Assembly (NCBI RefSeq): GCF_900103695.1
Contig: NZ_FNHF01000001.1
Location: 806,001 to 870,000, forward strand
Direction: 5' to 3'
Length of the DNA: 64,000 nt
Origin: Sediminibacillus halophilus
Lineage (GTDB): Bacteria; Bacillota; Bacilli; Bacillales; Amphibacillaceae
Part shown: positions 1-8,487 of the stretch, one piece after another
Layout: every line of letters starts with the position of its first letter
Position numbering within the stretch: the stretch's first letter is position 1
The notes under the pieces: model-generated
Database searches by the model: none
Told to the model about the DNA's origin: nothing
What the model saw: only the letters and a program-made list of their open reading frames with translations
Position numbers and translations under genes: made by a program

Positions 1-802
1 AATAAAAAGGCATGCCTGGCGCTTCTTCCGAAAACATAAACAGATTCAACTCACGGCCCAGCTTGCGGTGGTTCCGATTTTCCGCTTCCTGTAAATATTC
101 AAAATAAGCCTGCAGATCCGGCTCAGAAGCAAAAGCCACGCCGTAAATTCGTTGCAGCATCTGGTTTTCCCTGTTTCCGCGCCAATAGGCGCCAGAAACA
201 TGTGTTAGCTTAAATGCTTTAATGTGACGAGTCTCCGGAAGATGCGGCCCTCTGCACAAATCCATAAATTCCCCTTGTCGGTACACAGTAATCGGTTCAC
301 TATCCGGTATATCCTCCAGCAGTTCATGCTTCAATGGATCTTCAGCAAACAATTGCTTTGCCCGATTTCGCGACACTTCTTCTCGCTCGATTCGCAGGTT
401 TTCCGAAACTATTTTTTGCATTTCCTTCTCGATTTGTTCCAGATCATCTTGCGATAACGGTTGGTTCAATTCCAAATCATAATAAAATCCATTTTCAATA
501 ACAGGTCCTGTGCCCAAATAAACGTCCCCATAAATACGCCGGACAGCCTGTGCCAAAACATGCGCAGCAGTATGACGCATCACCTTCAATCCCTCTTGTG
601 ACTGGACGTCTAGCAGCTCTATTTCTGCATCATTTAAAATACTGCTTCGTAAATCTACCAACACGCCGTTCACTTTACCGACAACTGATCTCTTTCGTAA
701 AGACGAGCTGATCGAACCCGCTACTTCTTCAAGCGTTACACCTCGCTGGTACCGCTCATTCCTTCCATCCGGAAAACGGATAACTATTTCCTCTGACCTC
801 AT
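1..802 (-). CDS. thrZ: threonyl-tRNA synthetase, N-terminal part (runs off window)
   Basis: Charges tRNA-Thr with threonine in the cytoplasm. The 267 residues visible cover an N-terminal TGS-like domain (about 1-65), the editing domain with zinc/editing residues H77, H81, C183 and H187 (HTAAH and MDLCRGPH), and the beginning of the class II catalytic core (HVSGAYWRG, then MLQRIYG). The 3' end lies outside the window. ATG at 802 follows AAGGAGTG at good spacing. The gene sits behind two T-boxes, as the inducible second ThrRS gene thrZ of B. subtilis does, so thrZ is a better guess than thrS. The choice of paralogue is inference; the family is certain. Confidence 0.93.
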   Translation of the reverse strand, partial: MRSEEIVIRFPDGRNERYQRGVTLEEVAGSISSSLRKRSVVGKVNGVLVDLRSSILNDAEIELLDVQSQEGLKVMRHTAAHVLAQAVRRIYGDVYLGTGPVIENGFYYDLELNQPLSQDDLEQIEKEMQKIVSENLRIEREEVSRNRAKQLFAEDPLKHELLEDIPDSEPITVYRQGEFMDLCRGPHLPETRHIKAFKLTHVSGAYWRGNRENQMLQRIYGVAFASEPDLQAYFEYLQEAENRNHRKLGRELNLFMFSEEAPGMPFY

Positions 803-833
803 CACTTGTCACTCCTTCTTTTCCAAATAAATA

Positions 834-1085
834 AAAAAACACGCCATCCCTATAAAATAAGGGACGAGCGTGTTTGATACCCGTGGTTCCACCCAGCTTC
901 CCGTCAAGTAAGTATGATACAAGACAGCTTCGTTATGGCTTTATCGCAGCGTCTGCGGTCCGGTTACTAAAAGTTCCCCGGGACTGCTCCAAGGTGGTAA
1001 GTTTATCTACCTGCACCGGGAAGTTCTCAGCCTTGCCTTCCCTCTCTGTAGGTCGTACTAGAAAAACTATTGTCCTTTTCCTCGC
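834..1085 (-). ncRNA. T-box riboswitch (threonine), gene-proximal copy
   Basis: Reading the minus strand, the unit begins with GCGAGGAAAAGGAC and carries an AG-bulge-like ACAGAGAGGGAAGGC. It continues with a specifier segment in which ACC (Thr codon) precedes ACCTTGGAGC-type sequence, the conserved T-box GGGTGGAACCACGGGT, and a terminator hairpin (AACACGC...GCGTGTT, about 834-874) followed by Ts. Uncharged tRNA-Thr should stabilise the antiterminator and allow transcription into the synthetase gene. The terminator T-run ends about 30 nt before the start codon. Confidence 0.93.
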
Positions 1086-1107
1086 AATTCTTCTATTTTT
1101 ATGCAAA

Positions 1108-1356
1108 CAAAAAACACACCGCATCCCTATACAAAAGGGACGAGTGTGTGTCAGACCCGTGGTTCCACCCAGTTTCCCATCACTCCTGCAAAAAGTGACG
1201 GCTCATTCCGCTTTATCGCCGCGGCTGCGGTATTGAATACTAGGACTTCCTCAATACAGCTCAAAGGTGGTACTTTTTTCTTCTGCATTAGGAAGTTTCC
1301 AGCCATGCCTTCCCTCTCTGTAAACCGGTAAGAAAAAAGTGTGTCCTTTTCCTCGC
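1108..1356 (-). ncRNA. T-box riboswitch (threonine), promoter-proximal copy
   Basis: This is a second, complete T-box unit directly upstream of the first. It has the same opening GCGAGGAAAAGGAC, the bulge ACAGAGAGGGAAGGC, specifier ACC followed by ACCTTTGAGC, T-box TGGAACCACGGGT, and its own terminator (ACACACTCGTCCCTT...AGGGATGCGGTGTGT, about 1108-1148) with a T-run. Two units in series mean transcription must escape two threonine-dependent terminators. B. subtilis thrZ is known to have several tandem units, and this arrangement matches it. Confidence 0.93.
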
Positions 1357-1381
1357 ACTATTCAGTGTTAAATTATTACTT

Positions 1382-1410
1382 ACTATATAAAAATTAAACG
1401 GATTCGTCAA
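1382..1410 (-). promoter_or_regulatory. sigma-A-type promoter of the T-box leader
   Basis: On the minus strand TTGACG (1405-1410) is separated by 17 nt from TATAGT (1382-1387). This is a near-consensus vegetative promoter placed about 25 nt before the first T-box sequence. Confidence 0.7.
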
Positions 1411-1463
1411 CAATCTATTTTAATTCCTTTATCAGAAGTGTTGAAAAAGAGCTATTGAAAAAA

Positions 1464-1518
1464 TTGTCCATATCGCATAAAATATATATGAATAAAAAAT
1501 AAATTAATTCATATATAT
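1464..1518 (+). promoter_or_regulatory. promoter with overlapping 12-bp inverted-repeat operator
   Basis: A perfect inverted repeat, ATATATATGAAT (1482-1493) and ATTCATATATAT (1507-1518), is separated by 13 nt just before the TetR gene. A possible promoter, TTGTCC (1464-1469), 17 nt, TATGAA (1487-1492), has its -10 inside the left arm. This geometry fits autorepression of the TetR/ABC operon. Binding itself is inference. Confidence 0.7.
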
Positions 1519-1536
1519 TTTATGGAGGTGATCTCT

Positions 1537-2160
1537 TTGCCCAGGGGTTTTGACGAGAATGAGAAAGAGGAAATCTATGCTCAACTTTTAGAACATGGCA
1601 AACAATTATTCAGTTTGTATGGTTTAAAGAAAACAAGTATCGCCGAGCTATCAAAAGCCGCCGGGATTGCTCAAGGCAGCTTCTATTCTTTTTATTCGTC
1701 TAAAGAGGACTTGTATTTCGCTATTTTAGAAAAGGAAGAAGAAGCCATTAAAGAAGAGCTTGCTCATTTTTCTCCCAAACGAAAAGCGGATCCCATGGAA
1801 GCAATCAAACAATTGCTGTTCCAAACCTTAAAAAGGGTCGAGGGAAATCCATTGTTTAGCCAAATGTTACAGGAAGACAATCTTCAGGCACTGAGAAGGA
1901 AATTACCAAAAGAGAGATTGGAAGCACATTTTAAGAAAGATGCAGATACCTTGACCGTTTTCACGAATTTGTGGAAAGAAGCTGGAATAGAGGTTGATAT
2001 ACAAGAGGACGTTTTGACAGGACTGTTCCGTTCCTTGTTTTTAATGACCCTTCATAAAAAAGAAATCGGGGAAGCGATTTATGACGAAACAATGAGATTA
2101 ATGATTGATTTGATTATTAGCGGTATAACAGCCAAGGAGGGGAATCATGGAGACTATTAG
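1537..2160 (+). CDS. TetR/AcrR-family transcriptional regulator
   Basis: Dimeric DNA-binding repressor, 207 aa from the proposed TTG start. An upstream in-frame ATG at 1522 is rejected because the ribosome site GGAGGTGAT overlaps it and is ideally spaced for TTG 1537. A TetR N-terminal helix-turn-helix lies at about residues 33-52 (TSIAELSKAAGIAQGSFYSF), typical of the family; the rest is the ligand-sensing/dimer domain. Its last 14 bases overlap the ABC ATPase gene, so it heads a three-gene operon. It most likely represses that operon through the palindrome upstream and responds to an export substrate. The ligand cannot be told. Confidence 0.9.
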   Translation: MPRGFDENEKEEIYAQLLEHGKQLFSLYGLKKTSIAELSKAAGIAQGSFYSFYSSKEDLYFAILEKEEEAIKEELAHFSPKRKADPMEAIKQLLFQTLKRVEGNPLFSQMLQEDNLQALRRKLPKERLEAHFKKDADTLTVFTNLWKEAGIEVDIQEDVLTGLFRSLFLMTLHKKEIGEAIYDETMRLMIDLIISGITAKEGNHGDY

Positions 2161-3082
2161 AACAGAGAATCTGACGAAGAATTTTCAGGGTGTAAAAGCA
2201 GTCGATCATGTTTCTCTTACGGTAGATCAAGGCGATATTTATGGGTTTTTAGGTCTAAATGGTGCCGGGAAAACAACTACTATCCGTATGCTGCTTGGCA
2301 TGATCCGTCCGACATCCGGCGCATGTTATATAAAAGGCCGGAAAATAGCTGCGAATAGTCATCATGTTTGGCATCATGTCGGGTACATGGTAGAAACGCC
2401 TTATGCCTATCCGGAACTTACCGTAAAGGAAAATTTGCTACTTGTACAAAAAATACGAGGTGTAAAAGATTCGTCAACCGTCCCTCGTATAATCAATCGG
2501 TTACAGCTGAACAAATATGAGCACAAAAAGGTGAGGCACCTATCAATGGGAAACGCCCAACGCTTAGGGATAGCAAAAGCTTTACTACACGAGCCGGAAA
2601 TATTGGTGTTGGACGAACCAACCAATGGATTAGATCCGGCCGGCATTGTAGAAATAAGGCAATTAATTCAGGACCTGGCGCATCAACACGGCAAAACGAT
2701 TTTCATCTCCAGCCATATACTTGGCGAGATTGCCAGAACAGCTACTAAAATCGCTATTATTGACGATGGCCGATTAATACAGGAGTTAAAGAAAGAAGAG
2801 CTTGATTACCACCTATCGGTAACATTAAAAGTGAAAACAAGAGATGTTAAATACACGGAAAGGATACTATCTCATGCAGGATATCAGGTTACTGACGGTA
2901 AGGAGGGCTATTTGGAGATAAAAAACAGGGAGGCAATTAATCATCCTGACATCGTTAATTCTTTTCTAGTCAACGCTGGATACCCGCCTACCAAACTGTT
3001 CGTGGAGGAAGAAGACCTTGAAGCTTACTTTTTACGTATAACTGGCAGGGAAGGAGTTTCTGATCATGAAATCATTCTTTAA
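2147..3082 (+). CDS. ABC transporter ATP-binding protein (BcrA-like)
   Basis: Nucleotide-binding subunit of an exporter, 311 aa, cytoplasmic at the membrane. Walker A is GLNGAGKTT (about 36-44), the signature LSMGN (132-136), Walker B ILVLDEPTNGLDP (152-164), and the H-loop ISSHIL. The C-terminal ~90 residues form the extra domain typical of bacitracin/lantibiotic-type (BcrA/NatA class) ATPases. ATG at 2147 follows AAGGAGGGG; the gene overlaps the TetR gene by 14 bp and the permease gene by 17 bp, indicating translational coupling. It probably exports a peptide or lipid-active drug; the substrate is unknown. Confidence 0.93.
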   Translation: METIRTENLTKNFQGVKAVDHVSLTVDQGDIYGFLGLNGAGKTTTIRMLLGMIRPTSGACYIKGRKIAANSHHVWHHVGYMVETPYAYPELTVKENLLLVQKIRGVKDSSTVPRIINRLQLNKYEHKKVRHLSMGNAQRLGIAKALLHEPEILVLDEPTNGLDPAGIVEIRQLIQDLAHQHGKTIFISSHILGEIARTATKIAIIDDGRLIQELKKEELDYHLSVTLKVKTRDVKYTERILSHAGYQVTDGKEGYLEIKNREAINHPDIVNSFLVNAGYPPTKLFVEEEDLEAYFLRITGREGVSDHEIIL

Positions 3083-3848
3083 CATTGTGTCAGTAGAGAT
3101 ATACAAATCCTATAAATCCAAAACGATTTGGCTGACAGCCTTGGCATTCACGATGCTGCCGGTGATGGGCGGCTTCTTTATGTACGTGTTGAAAAATCCG
3201 GACTTTGCCGAAAGGATTGGTTTAATCGGAGCGAAAGCACAGCTCGCCGGAAGTGCTGATTGGCCTTCCTTCTTAGGGTTACTTGCACAAGGGATAGCGG
3301 TTGGCGGATTGTTCGTGTATGGTTTTATCACCAGCTGGGTTTTTGGACGAGAATATACGGATCGTACTGTAAAAGACTTGCTGGCGATGCCTTTTCCACG
3401 CTCACACATTCCGATCGCCAAGTTTCTCACGATCATCCTGTGGTCGTTTGTTCTAACTGCTTGGGTAATTGGAGCAGGCTTTTTGATTGGAATGACAATC
3501 GGGTTACCCCTTTGGTCTACAGCTGTCTGGCAGGACGGGATATATGTGCTTTCCGTTACAACGCTTCTTACTATATTTGTAAGTACTCCCGTAGCCTTCT
3601 TTGCATGTATTGGAAAGGGATACTTAGCCCCTTTAGGATTTATTGTGATAACGTTAATTCTCTCTCAAGTTATTGCGGTCATCGGATATGGAAGTTATTT
3701 TCCCTGGGCTGTACCTGCATTGTTCAGTAACATTTCGGGGACTGGAAATCTTTTAAATGCCAGCAGTCTTTTCCTCGTTATCCTTGCCGGATTGCTAGGG
3801 GTTGCCGGGACTCTCGGTTTCTGGCGATATGCCGACCAGCATCTGTAA
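3066..3848 (+). CDS. ABC-2-type permease
   Basis: Membrane partner of the preceding ATPase, 260 aa with about six hydrophobic segments (first at ~20-40, last ending at ~255), and an ABC-2 style FGREYTDRTVKDLL loop after the second segment. The size and the lack of large extracellular domains fit the bacitracin/lantibiotic immunity permease class. It overlaps the ATPase gene and ends right before a terminator, closing the operon. TetR control suggests inducible resistance to an antimicrobial; this is inferred from context only. Confidence 0.88.
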   Translation: MKSFFNIVSVEIYKSYKSKTIWLTALAFTMLPVMGGFFMYVLKNPDFAERIGLIGAKAQLAGSADWPSFLGLLAQGIAVGGLFVYGFITSWVFGREYTDRTVKDLLAMPFPRSHIPIAKFLTIILWSFVLTAWVIGAGFLIGMTIGLPLWSTAVWQDGIYVLSVTTLLTIFVSTPVAFFACIGKGYLAPLGFIVITLILSQVIAVIGYGSYFPWAVPALFSNISGTGNLLNASSLFLVILAGLLGVAGTLGFWRYADQHL

Positions 3849-3851
3849 AAG

Positions 3852-3896
3852 GGTCAGGGCCATGGATTTATATGCCCTGGCCATCTGCTCTTTTCC
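3852..3896 (+). terminator. intrinsic terminator of TetR/ABC operon
   Basis: GGTCAGGGC (3852-3860) pairs with GCCCTGGCC (3874-3882), allowing one G-T pair, followed by a T-rich tract (CTCTTTTCC). It begins 3 nt after the permease stop codon. Confidence 0.65.
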
Positions 3897-3897
3897 A

Positions 3898-4554
3898 TTA
3901 TTCCTTCGTAAACAATTCTATCTCCTTCATGACAGCCTTCAAGCAATCAATAGATTGGTATACTCCATTCTTGTGCTCCAAGGAATGGTCTGTACCGTTA
4001 AAAATCTGCACCTTAAAGTTGCTCTTGGCAGCGAGTCCGCTCACCCTTTGTTTAACAAAGCATTTGTCCTTGTCGCCAATAAGCAATAAGCTCTCAATCC
4101 AACACTTTTGCAAATGATGATAGAGCATATCTACTTGCAGCAGCGGAGTCAGCCAAATAACTTTTGTTATCTCCAGTTTTGTCTTGCTTTTTTCCAGCAA
4201 ATGAGCAAGCCCTCCTGTACCGATAGACTTGGCCATCATATAAATATTCGTGTATTTAGCTACTGGGACGACCTCTTCCATTACTTTCTCTACATCATCA
4301 CTTATGAGTCTGAATTGTTCTTCCCTGCCCCGTTTTGTAAAAGAAGCAACCTCATATTCATATTGAATATGTAAGACATCAAACCCTTTATCAAAAAACA
4401 ACCCGGTTGCAAAATAAAACAAAGGTTGATCCGTTGAGTAGCCTAATCCCGGAAGCATGACACAAAGTCTGCTGTTGTTTGGGTTGTTTCGAATAAACCT
4501 GTAAGAAATCAGTTCTCCGTCCGTGTTACGGATTGCTTTTTTTGCTATATCCAT
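3898..4554 (-). CDS. alpha/beta-hydrolase family protein
   Basis: Small cytoplasmic alpha/beta-hydrolase, 218 aa, no signal peptide. The core shows an oxyanion-type strand MLPGLGYS (~33-40), a nucleophile elbow AKSIG with S110, an acidic GDKDK segment, and a late histidine in GTDHSLE that could complete a Ser-Asp-His triad. The first elbow glycine of GxSxG is replaced, which occurs in this family. Substrate unknown; the neighbours give no pathway. The gene converges on the ABC operon, and the two stops are about 50 nt apart. Confidence 0.75.
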   Translation of the reverse strand: MDIAKKAIRNTDGELISYRFIRNNPNNSRLCVMLPGLGYSTDQPLFYFATGLFFDKGFDVLHIQYEYEVASFTKRGREEQFRLISDDVEKVMEEVVPVAKYTNIYMMAKSIGTGGLAHLLEKSKTKLEITKVIWLTPLLQVDMLYHHLQKCWIESLLLIGDKDKCFVKQRVSGLAAKSNFKVQIFNGTDHSLEHKNGVYQSIDCLKAVMKEIELFTKE

Positions 4555-4582
4555 TTATATCCTCCCGACTATTCCTGTCATG

Positions 4583-4936
4583 TTAAGACATGATGGTCTG
4601 TTTCACATAACGAAGTACCGCTTCCTGTAGTACCAGAAAAACAATCCATCCAGTTAATCCCATTAAAATGGATATGTAAAGGTTGACTGCATGTTTCAAA
4701 GAAAAATAAACCACGACTAACATAACAGCAGTAGCCGGAAATCCCGAAAGAACTCCTAAAGCGAACTTACTTAGGTCTGTTCCGGTTTCCCCCTGTATTT
4801 TCAACCAGATGATACTGATCAAACTAACCAACGGCAAAGCTGCCAGAATTCCCCCGTAAGCAGGTATCCGTCTGGAAATCTCGGTAACTATCCCAATCAC
4901 TATTGCCGACAAAAGAATCTTAAACAGAACAAACAT
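4583..4936 (-). CDS. DUF3147-family small membrane protein
   Basis: 117 aa with about four transmembrane segments (residues ~2-17, 27-47, 59-79, 88-108) and a central loop KIQGETGTDLSKFA. The sequence SRRIPAYGGILAALPLVSL matches my memory of the DUF3147 family, whose function is unknown. It overlaps the upstream MarR gene by 17 bp, so the regulator and this protein are co-transcribed. GAGGGAG lies about 10 nt before the ATG. Confidence 0.82.
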   Translation of the reverse strand: MFVLFKILLSAIVIGIVTEISRRIPAYGGILAALPLVSLISIIWLKIQGETGTDLSKFALGVLSGFPATAVMLVVVYFSLKHAVNLYISILMGLTGWIVFLVLQEAVLRYVKQTIMS

Positions 4937-5342
4937 CTATCGATCGCTCCCTCAATAATTGAAAAGCTGACTCAATGTGTTGTCTCTCCTCCTCTGTCAT
5001 GCCTGCGAGTACTTGTTTTAATTTCTCACCATCCAGACTTGTATTGCGCTGCAATACCTTTTGTCCGAAGGTGGTCAACGCTAAGATGACTTTTCTTTCA
5101 TCAGCCTTATCCCTGTTTTTTACCAAGAACCCCTTTTCGATTATCCTTTTCACATGCTCCGATGCCGTATTATGGGAAATCCCAAAGTATTCCGCTACAT
5201 CGCCTATACCGACAGTTTCTTTTTTTTCGATCAACTGCATGATTCGGATTACCTGATGTGTTACTTTCTCTTTATGCGGATAGTGCAATAAAAAATATAT
5301 ATCGGTCCAATACTCATTGAGAAGCTTTTCGTCCAGCCCCAA
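4920..5342 (-). CDS. MarR-family transcriptional regulator
   Basis: Winged-helix repressor, ~140 aa. The recognition region IGDVAEYFGISHNTASEHVKR and the wing around KADERKVILALTTFGQKVL are MarR-typical. The longest frame starts at GTG 5351, but that codon overlaps the ribosome site. AGAGGTGA is correctly spaced for TTG at 5340-5342, which I take as the start. It heads a two-gene operon with the DUF3147 gene. Palindromes immediately upstream (5358-5398) are likely its own operator. The aldo/keto reductase gene is transcribed divergently and might also be controlled. Confidence 0.87.
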   Translation of the reverse strand: MGLDEKLLNEYWTDIYFLLHYPHKEKVTHQVIRIMQLIEKKETVGIGDVAEYFGISHNTASEHVKRIIEKGFLVKNRDKADERKVILALTTFGQKVLQRNTSLDGEKLKQVLAGMTEEERQHIESAFQLLRERSIDVCSV

Positions 5343-5357
5343 GTTCTTCACCTCTGA

Positions 5358-5398
5358 TTATATCGTTTACTAAGATTATATCTTATATAACGATATAA
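5358..5398. promoter_or_regulatory. nested palindromes, probable MarR operator
   Basis: TTATATCGTT (5358-5367) and AACGATATAA (5389-5398) form an inverted repeat. Inside it sits another palindrome, TAAGAT-TAT-ATCTTA (5371-5385). The site lies just upstream of the MarR start, in the divergent intergenic region with the reductase gene. Confidence 0.6.
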
Positions 5399-5513
5399 AA
5401 CAACCTCTATTTAGCAAGTCAAAACCAATTAATGGTATCTTCTCTTATTTTTCGTTACACTTTATCACAACACTGAAGCATGAAAATTTGGGAAAAGGAT
5501 GTGAACCAGGAAT

Positions 5514-6494
<981 letters not shown>

Positions 6495-6499
6495 GAAAA

Positions 6500-6537
6500 G
6501 CAGCGGCGAGAATCCCTTCTCACCGCTGTTCTTTTTT
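6500..6537 (+). terminator. intrinsic terminator after aldo/keto reductase
   Basis: CAGCGGcGAGAA and TTCTCacCGCTG form a strong hairpin around TCCC, followed by TTCTTTTTT, 5 nt after the stop codon. Confidence 0.85.
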
Positions 6538-6543
6538 ACTCTA

Positions 6544-6723
6544 TCACTTTTGTGTTCGATCATATCGCTTCAATTCGGTATCTTTTTTCAGTGCCTTCAC
6601 GTGAAAAGGGTTTGCCGATTCTTTAGTTGCATCGCTTTGCACACCGATTTCTTTGCCGATCGAATCGTTATAAACACCTTCCCGTTCACCGTCAAAATGT
6701 TCATCCTGTATGTTTGACAGCAT
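6544..6723 (-). CDS. small hydrophilic protein of unknown function
   Basis: 59 aa (MLSNIQDEHFDGEREG...), rich in charged residues, no membrane segment. The frame extends upstream to 6765, but AGGAGGTGA lies 5 nt before the ATG at 6721-6723, which settles the start. I do not recognise the family. Its size and composition recall small sporulation-associated proteins of bacilli, but no diagnostic motif is present. Confidence 0.6.
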   Translation of the reverse strand: MLSNIQDEHFDGEREGVYNDSIGKEIGVQSDATKESANPFHVKALKKDTELKRYDRTQK

Positions 6724-6859
6724 ACTTTCACCTCCTGTTACGTAGCTTGCTTTAAACCGAGCCACTCATCCTTTCGATTTCAATAAAAGGTGAAACTTTC
6801 TAGAGTAGAGAAACGTAACCAAACGTAGAGCATTTTATAACAAACATAGGAGGAAAACC

Positions 6860-7165
6860 ATGGAAATGGATTTTTTCTGGCTGGCAATTGGAATTGCTGT
6901 GGCTGGTTACTTTATTGGTGAAGGGCTTAAAAATTTTAAAAATCCCGAAACCAAAGGACTGATTGATTCATTTAGCGAAGAGGATGACCAACAATTATTG
7001 AAAGAAAGCGAAGTGCATTATTTTATGGGGATCACAAAGGAAGATGCAAAATCATTAAAAGAGGATTTTCCCGATATCCCCCATATCGTCATCAACCATA
7101 AAGTTTATTATCCGAAAGCCAAGCTGCGAGAATGGTTGAAAAACGCAGGCTCCAAACATACCTAA
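6860..7165 (+). CDS. membrane-anchored small protein with HTH_17-like tail
   Basis: 101 aa. One N-terminal transmembrane segment (residues ~4-22, FFWLAIGIAVAGYFIGEG) is followed by an acidic linker and a C-terminal stretch IPHIVINHKVYYPKAKLREW. That stretch resembles the wing and last helix of excisionase/MerR-like HTH_17 domains. AGGAGG lies 8 nt before the ATG. Function unknown; a membrane-tethered DNA-binding role is only a suggestion. Confidence 0.7.
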   Translation: MEMDFFWLAIGIAVAGYFIGEGLKNFKNPETKGLIDSFSEEDDQQLLKESEVHYFMGITKEDAKSLKEDFPDIPHIVINHKVYYPKAKLREWLKNAGSKHT

Positions 7166-7251
7166 CCAGAGCAAATAATTCAATTGGTTCACCATATAGA
7201 TACTGGCTCGAGAACTACGGAGCTAACAAGATGTTGAGCTGCAACTTGCAT

Positions 7252-7285
7252 AAAAAGATGGGAAAAGAGCTTTCCCATCTTTTTA
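7252..7285. terminator. bidirectional terminator
   Basis: AAAAAGATGGGAAA...TTTCCCATCTTTTT is a strong hairpin with A/T runs on both sides. It can stop the plus-strand small gene and the minus-strand threonine aldolase gene. Confidence 0.8.
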
Positions 7286-7351
7286 TTTGTTGATCTCCAT
7301 GCAGAAAACAGGCATAGTCTTGTGTCCTCCTTTATCAATTCGGAGCAAGCG

Positions 7352-8458
7352 TCAGCCACAATATTCGTTTTCTTCCTGATCGCTTATCTTCTTACCAAGC
7401 AACTCAAAAGTTTTTTTTATCTCAGGTTTCGGAATGGAGTGGTACCCCTCGCCAATACTTACTTCAAAATAACAAGCTTGTTCATTTTTTTCTTTAACGT
7501 AACTTGTGAGCCCTATTCCACCTTCTTCATAAATCGAAGCTAAGAGAGATTCTGCAGCTTCCTTCCCTTTTGCCAAATATACATGGAACATATTCGATAC
7601 CGGGATTTCTGGCACTGTTGAAATGTACGGGCAACGATTAAACTGCTCTGCCAACTGCACGGCGTCCTGATAATATTGGTCCATTTTGTCTTTGTGTTTT
7701 TCAAAATAGTAATCGGCGGAAAGAATGTATGGATAAAGGCTGATAAGGTCCCCGCCGTGCCGCCGTTTCCACACCTTGGACTTCTCTGTGAAAGATGCCT
7801 CGCCAGCAAGTATCGCACCGGCTACACCGCCCAATCCTTTGTACATGGAGATATAGACACTGTCGAATAAAGCACCTATTTCTGCTGCAGACTTTCTATA
7901 ATAAGGCAGGATCTCCAAAAGTCTCGCGCCATCTAAATGGAGACGAATGCCCTGCTTTCTGCAATATTCGGAAATTGCTTCCAAGGTTTCGTAGGACGGA
8001 AGCTGGCCGCCGATTTCCCGCTGCGGCAGTTCCAGCAGCAGGCATGCGATCTCTTTATCCAACCCCGTGACATCCTCCAGCTCGATCACACGATTTTCGT
8101 CTGCCAATAATATTGTCTCTAGATGATGAAGCTCTTTCAGTCCGTCTTCTTCATGGATCTCCAGATGGGACAATGGATGGTAAGCGACCCGCTTCACCTG
8201 CTTTTCATCTGCCCAAATTCTTAACGCTATTTGCTGTGCCATCGTACCGCTAGGGAAAAACACTGCCGCCTCCTTACCCAAAAAATCGGCCAATTTATCC
8301 TGAAAATCCTCGATTATCTCGCCTTTTCCATACATGTCGCTCGCTCTCTCACCATCCACTTGATTCAAAGCCTGTTTAAGCACTTCTAGGTTACGCGGTG
8401 TATGGCCCGATAACCGATACGACGTTTGGTTGAATGCTTCCGCCAACGTTGCTTTCAT
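7352..8458 (-). CDS. threonine aldolase / beta-eliminating lyase family
   Basis: PLP enzyme of fold type I that cleaves threonine or allo-threonine to glycine and acetaldehyde, 368 aa. Visible motifs are PSGTMAQQIALR (cofactor phosphate region), HLDGAR with the PLP-binding Asp, and YISMYKGLGG with the Schiff-base lysine (K213 of the longest frame). That frame starts at 8476, but only the ATG at 8456-8458 has a usable ribosome site (AAAGG, 9 nt). The gene lies 29 nt after the purT stop, so the two are probably co-transcribed. Both connect to glycine/one-carbon metabolism, which makes the pairing sensible. Confidence 0.85.
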   Translation of the reverse strand: MKATLAEAFNQTSYRLSGHTPRNLEVLKQALNQVDGERASDMYGKGEIIEDFQDKLADFLGKEAAVFFPSGTMAQQIALRIWADEKQVKRVAYHPLSHLEIHEEDGLKELHHLETILLADENRVIELEDVTGLDKEIACLLLELPQREIGGQLPSYETLEAISEYCRKQGIRLHLDGARLLEILPYYRKSAAEIGALFDSVYISMYKGLGGVAGAILAGEASFTEKSKVWKRRHGGDLISLYPYILSADYYFEKHKDKMDQYYQDAVQLAEQFNRCPYISTVPEIPVSNMFHVYLAKGKEAAESLLASIYEEGGIGLTSYVKEKNEQACYFEVSIGEGYHSIPKPEIKKTFELLGKKISDQEENEYCG

Positions 8459-8487
8459 GCTTCCATCCCTTTCCATATAAAGCGTAT

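Noticed and set aside
874-1331. Open frames on the plus strand and a 63-codon minus frame
   Set aside because: They fall entirely within the tandem T-box leader and lack ribosome sites; the RNA structure explains the sequence.
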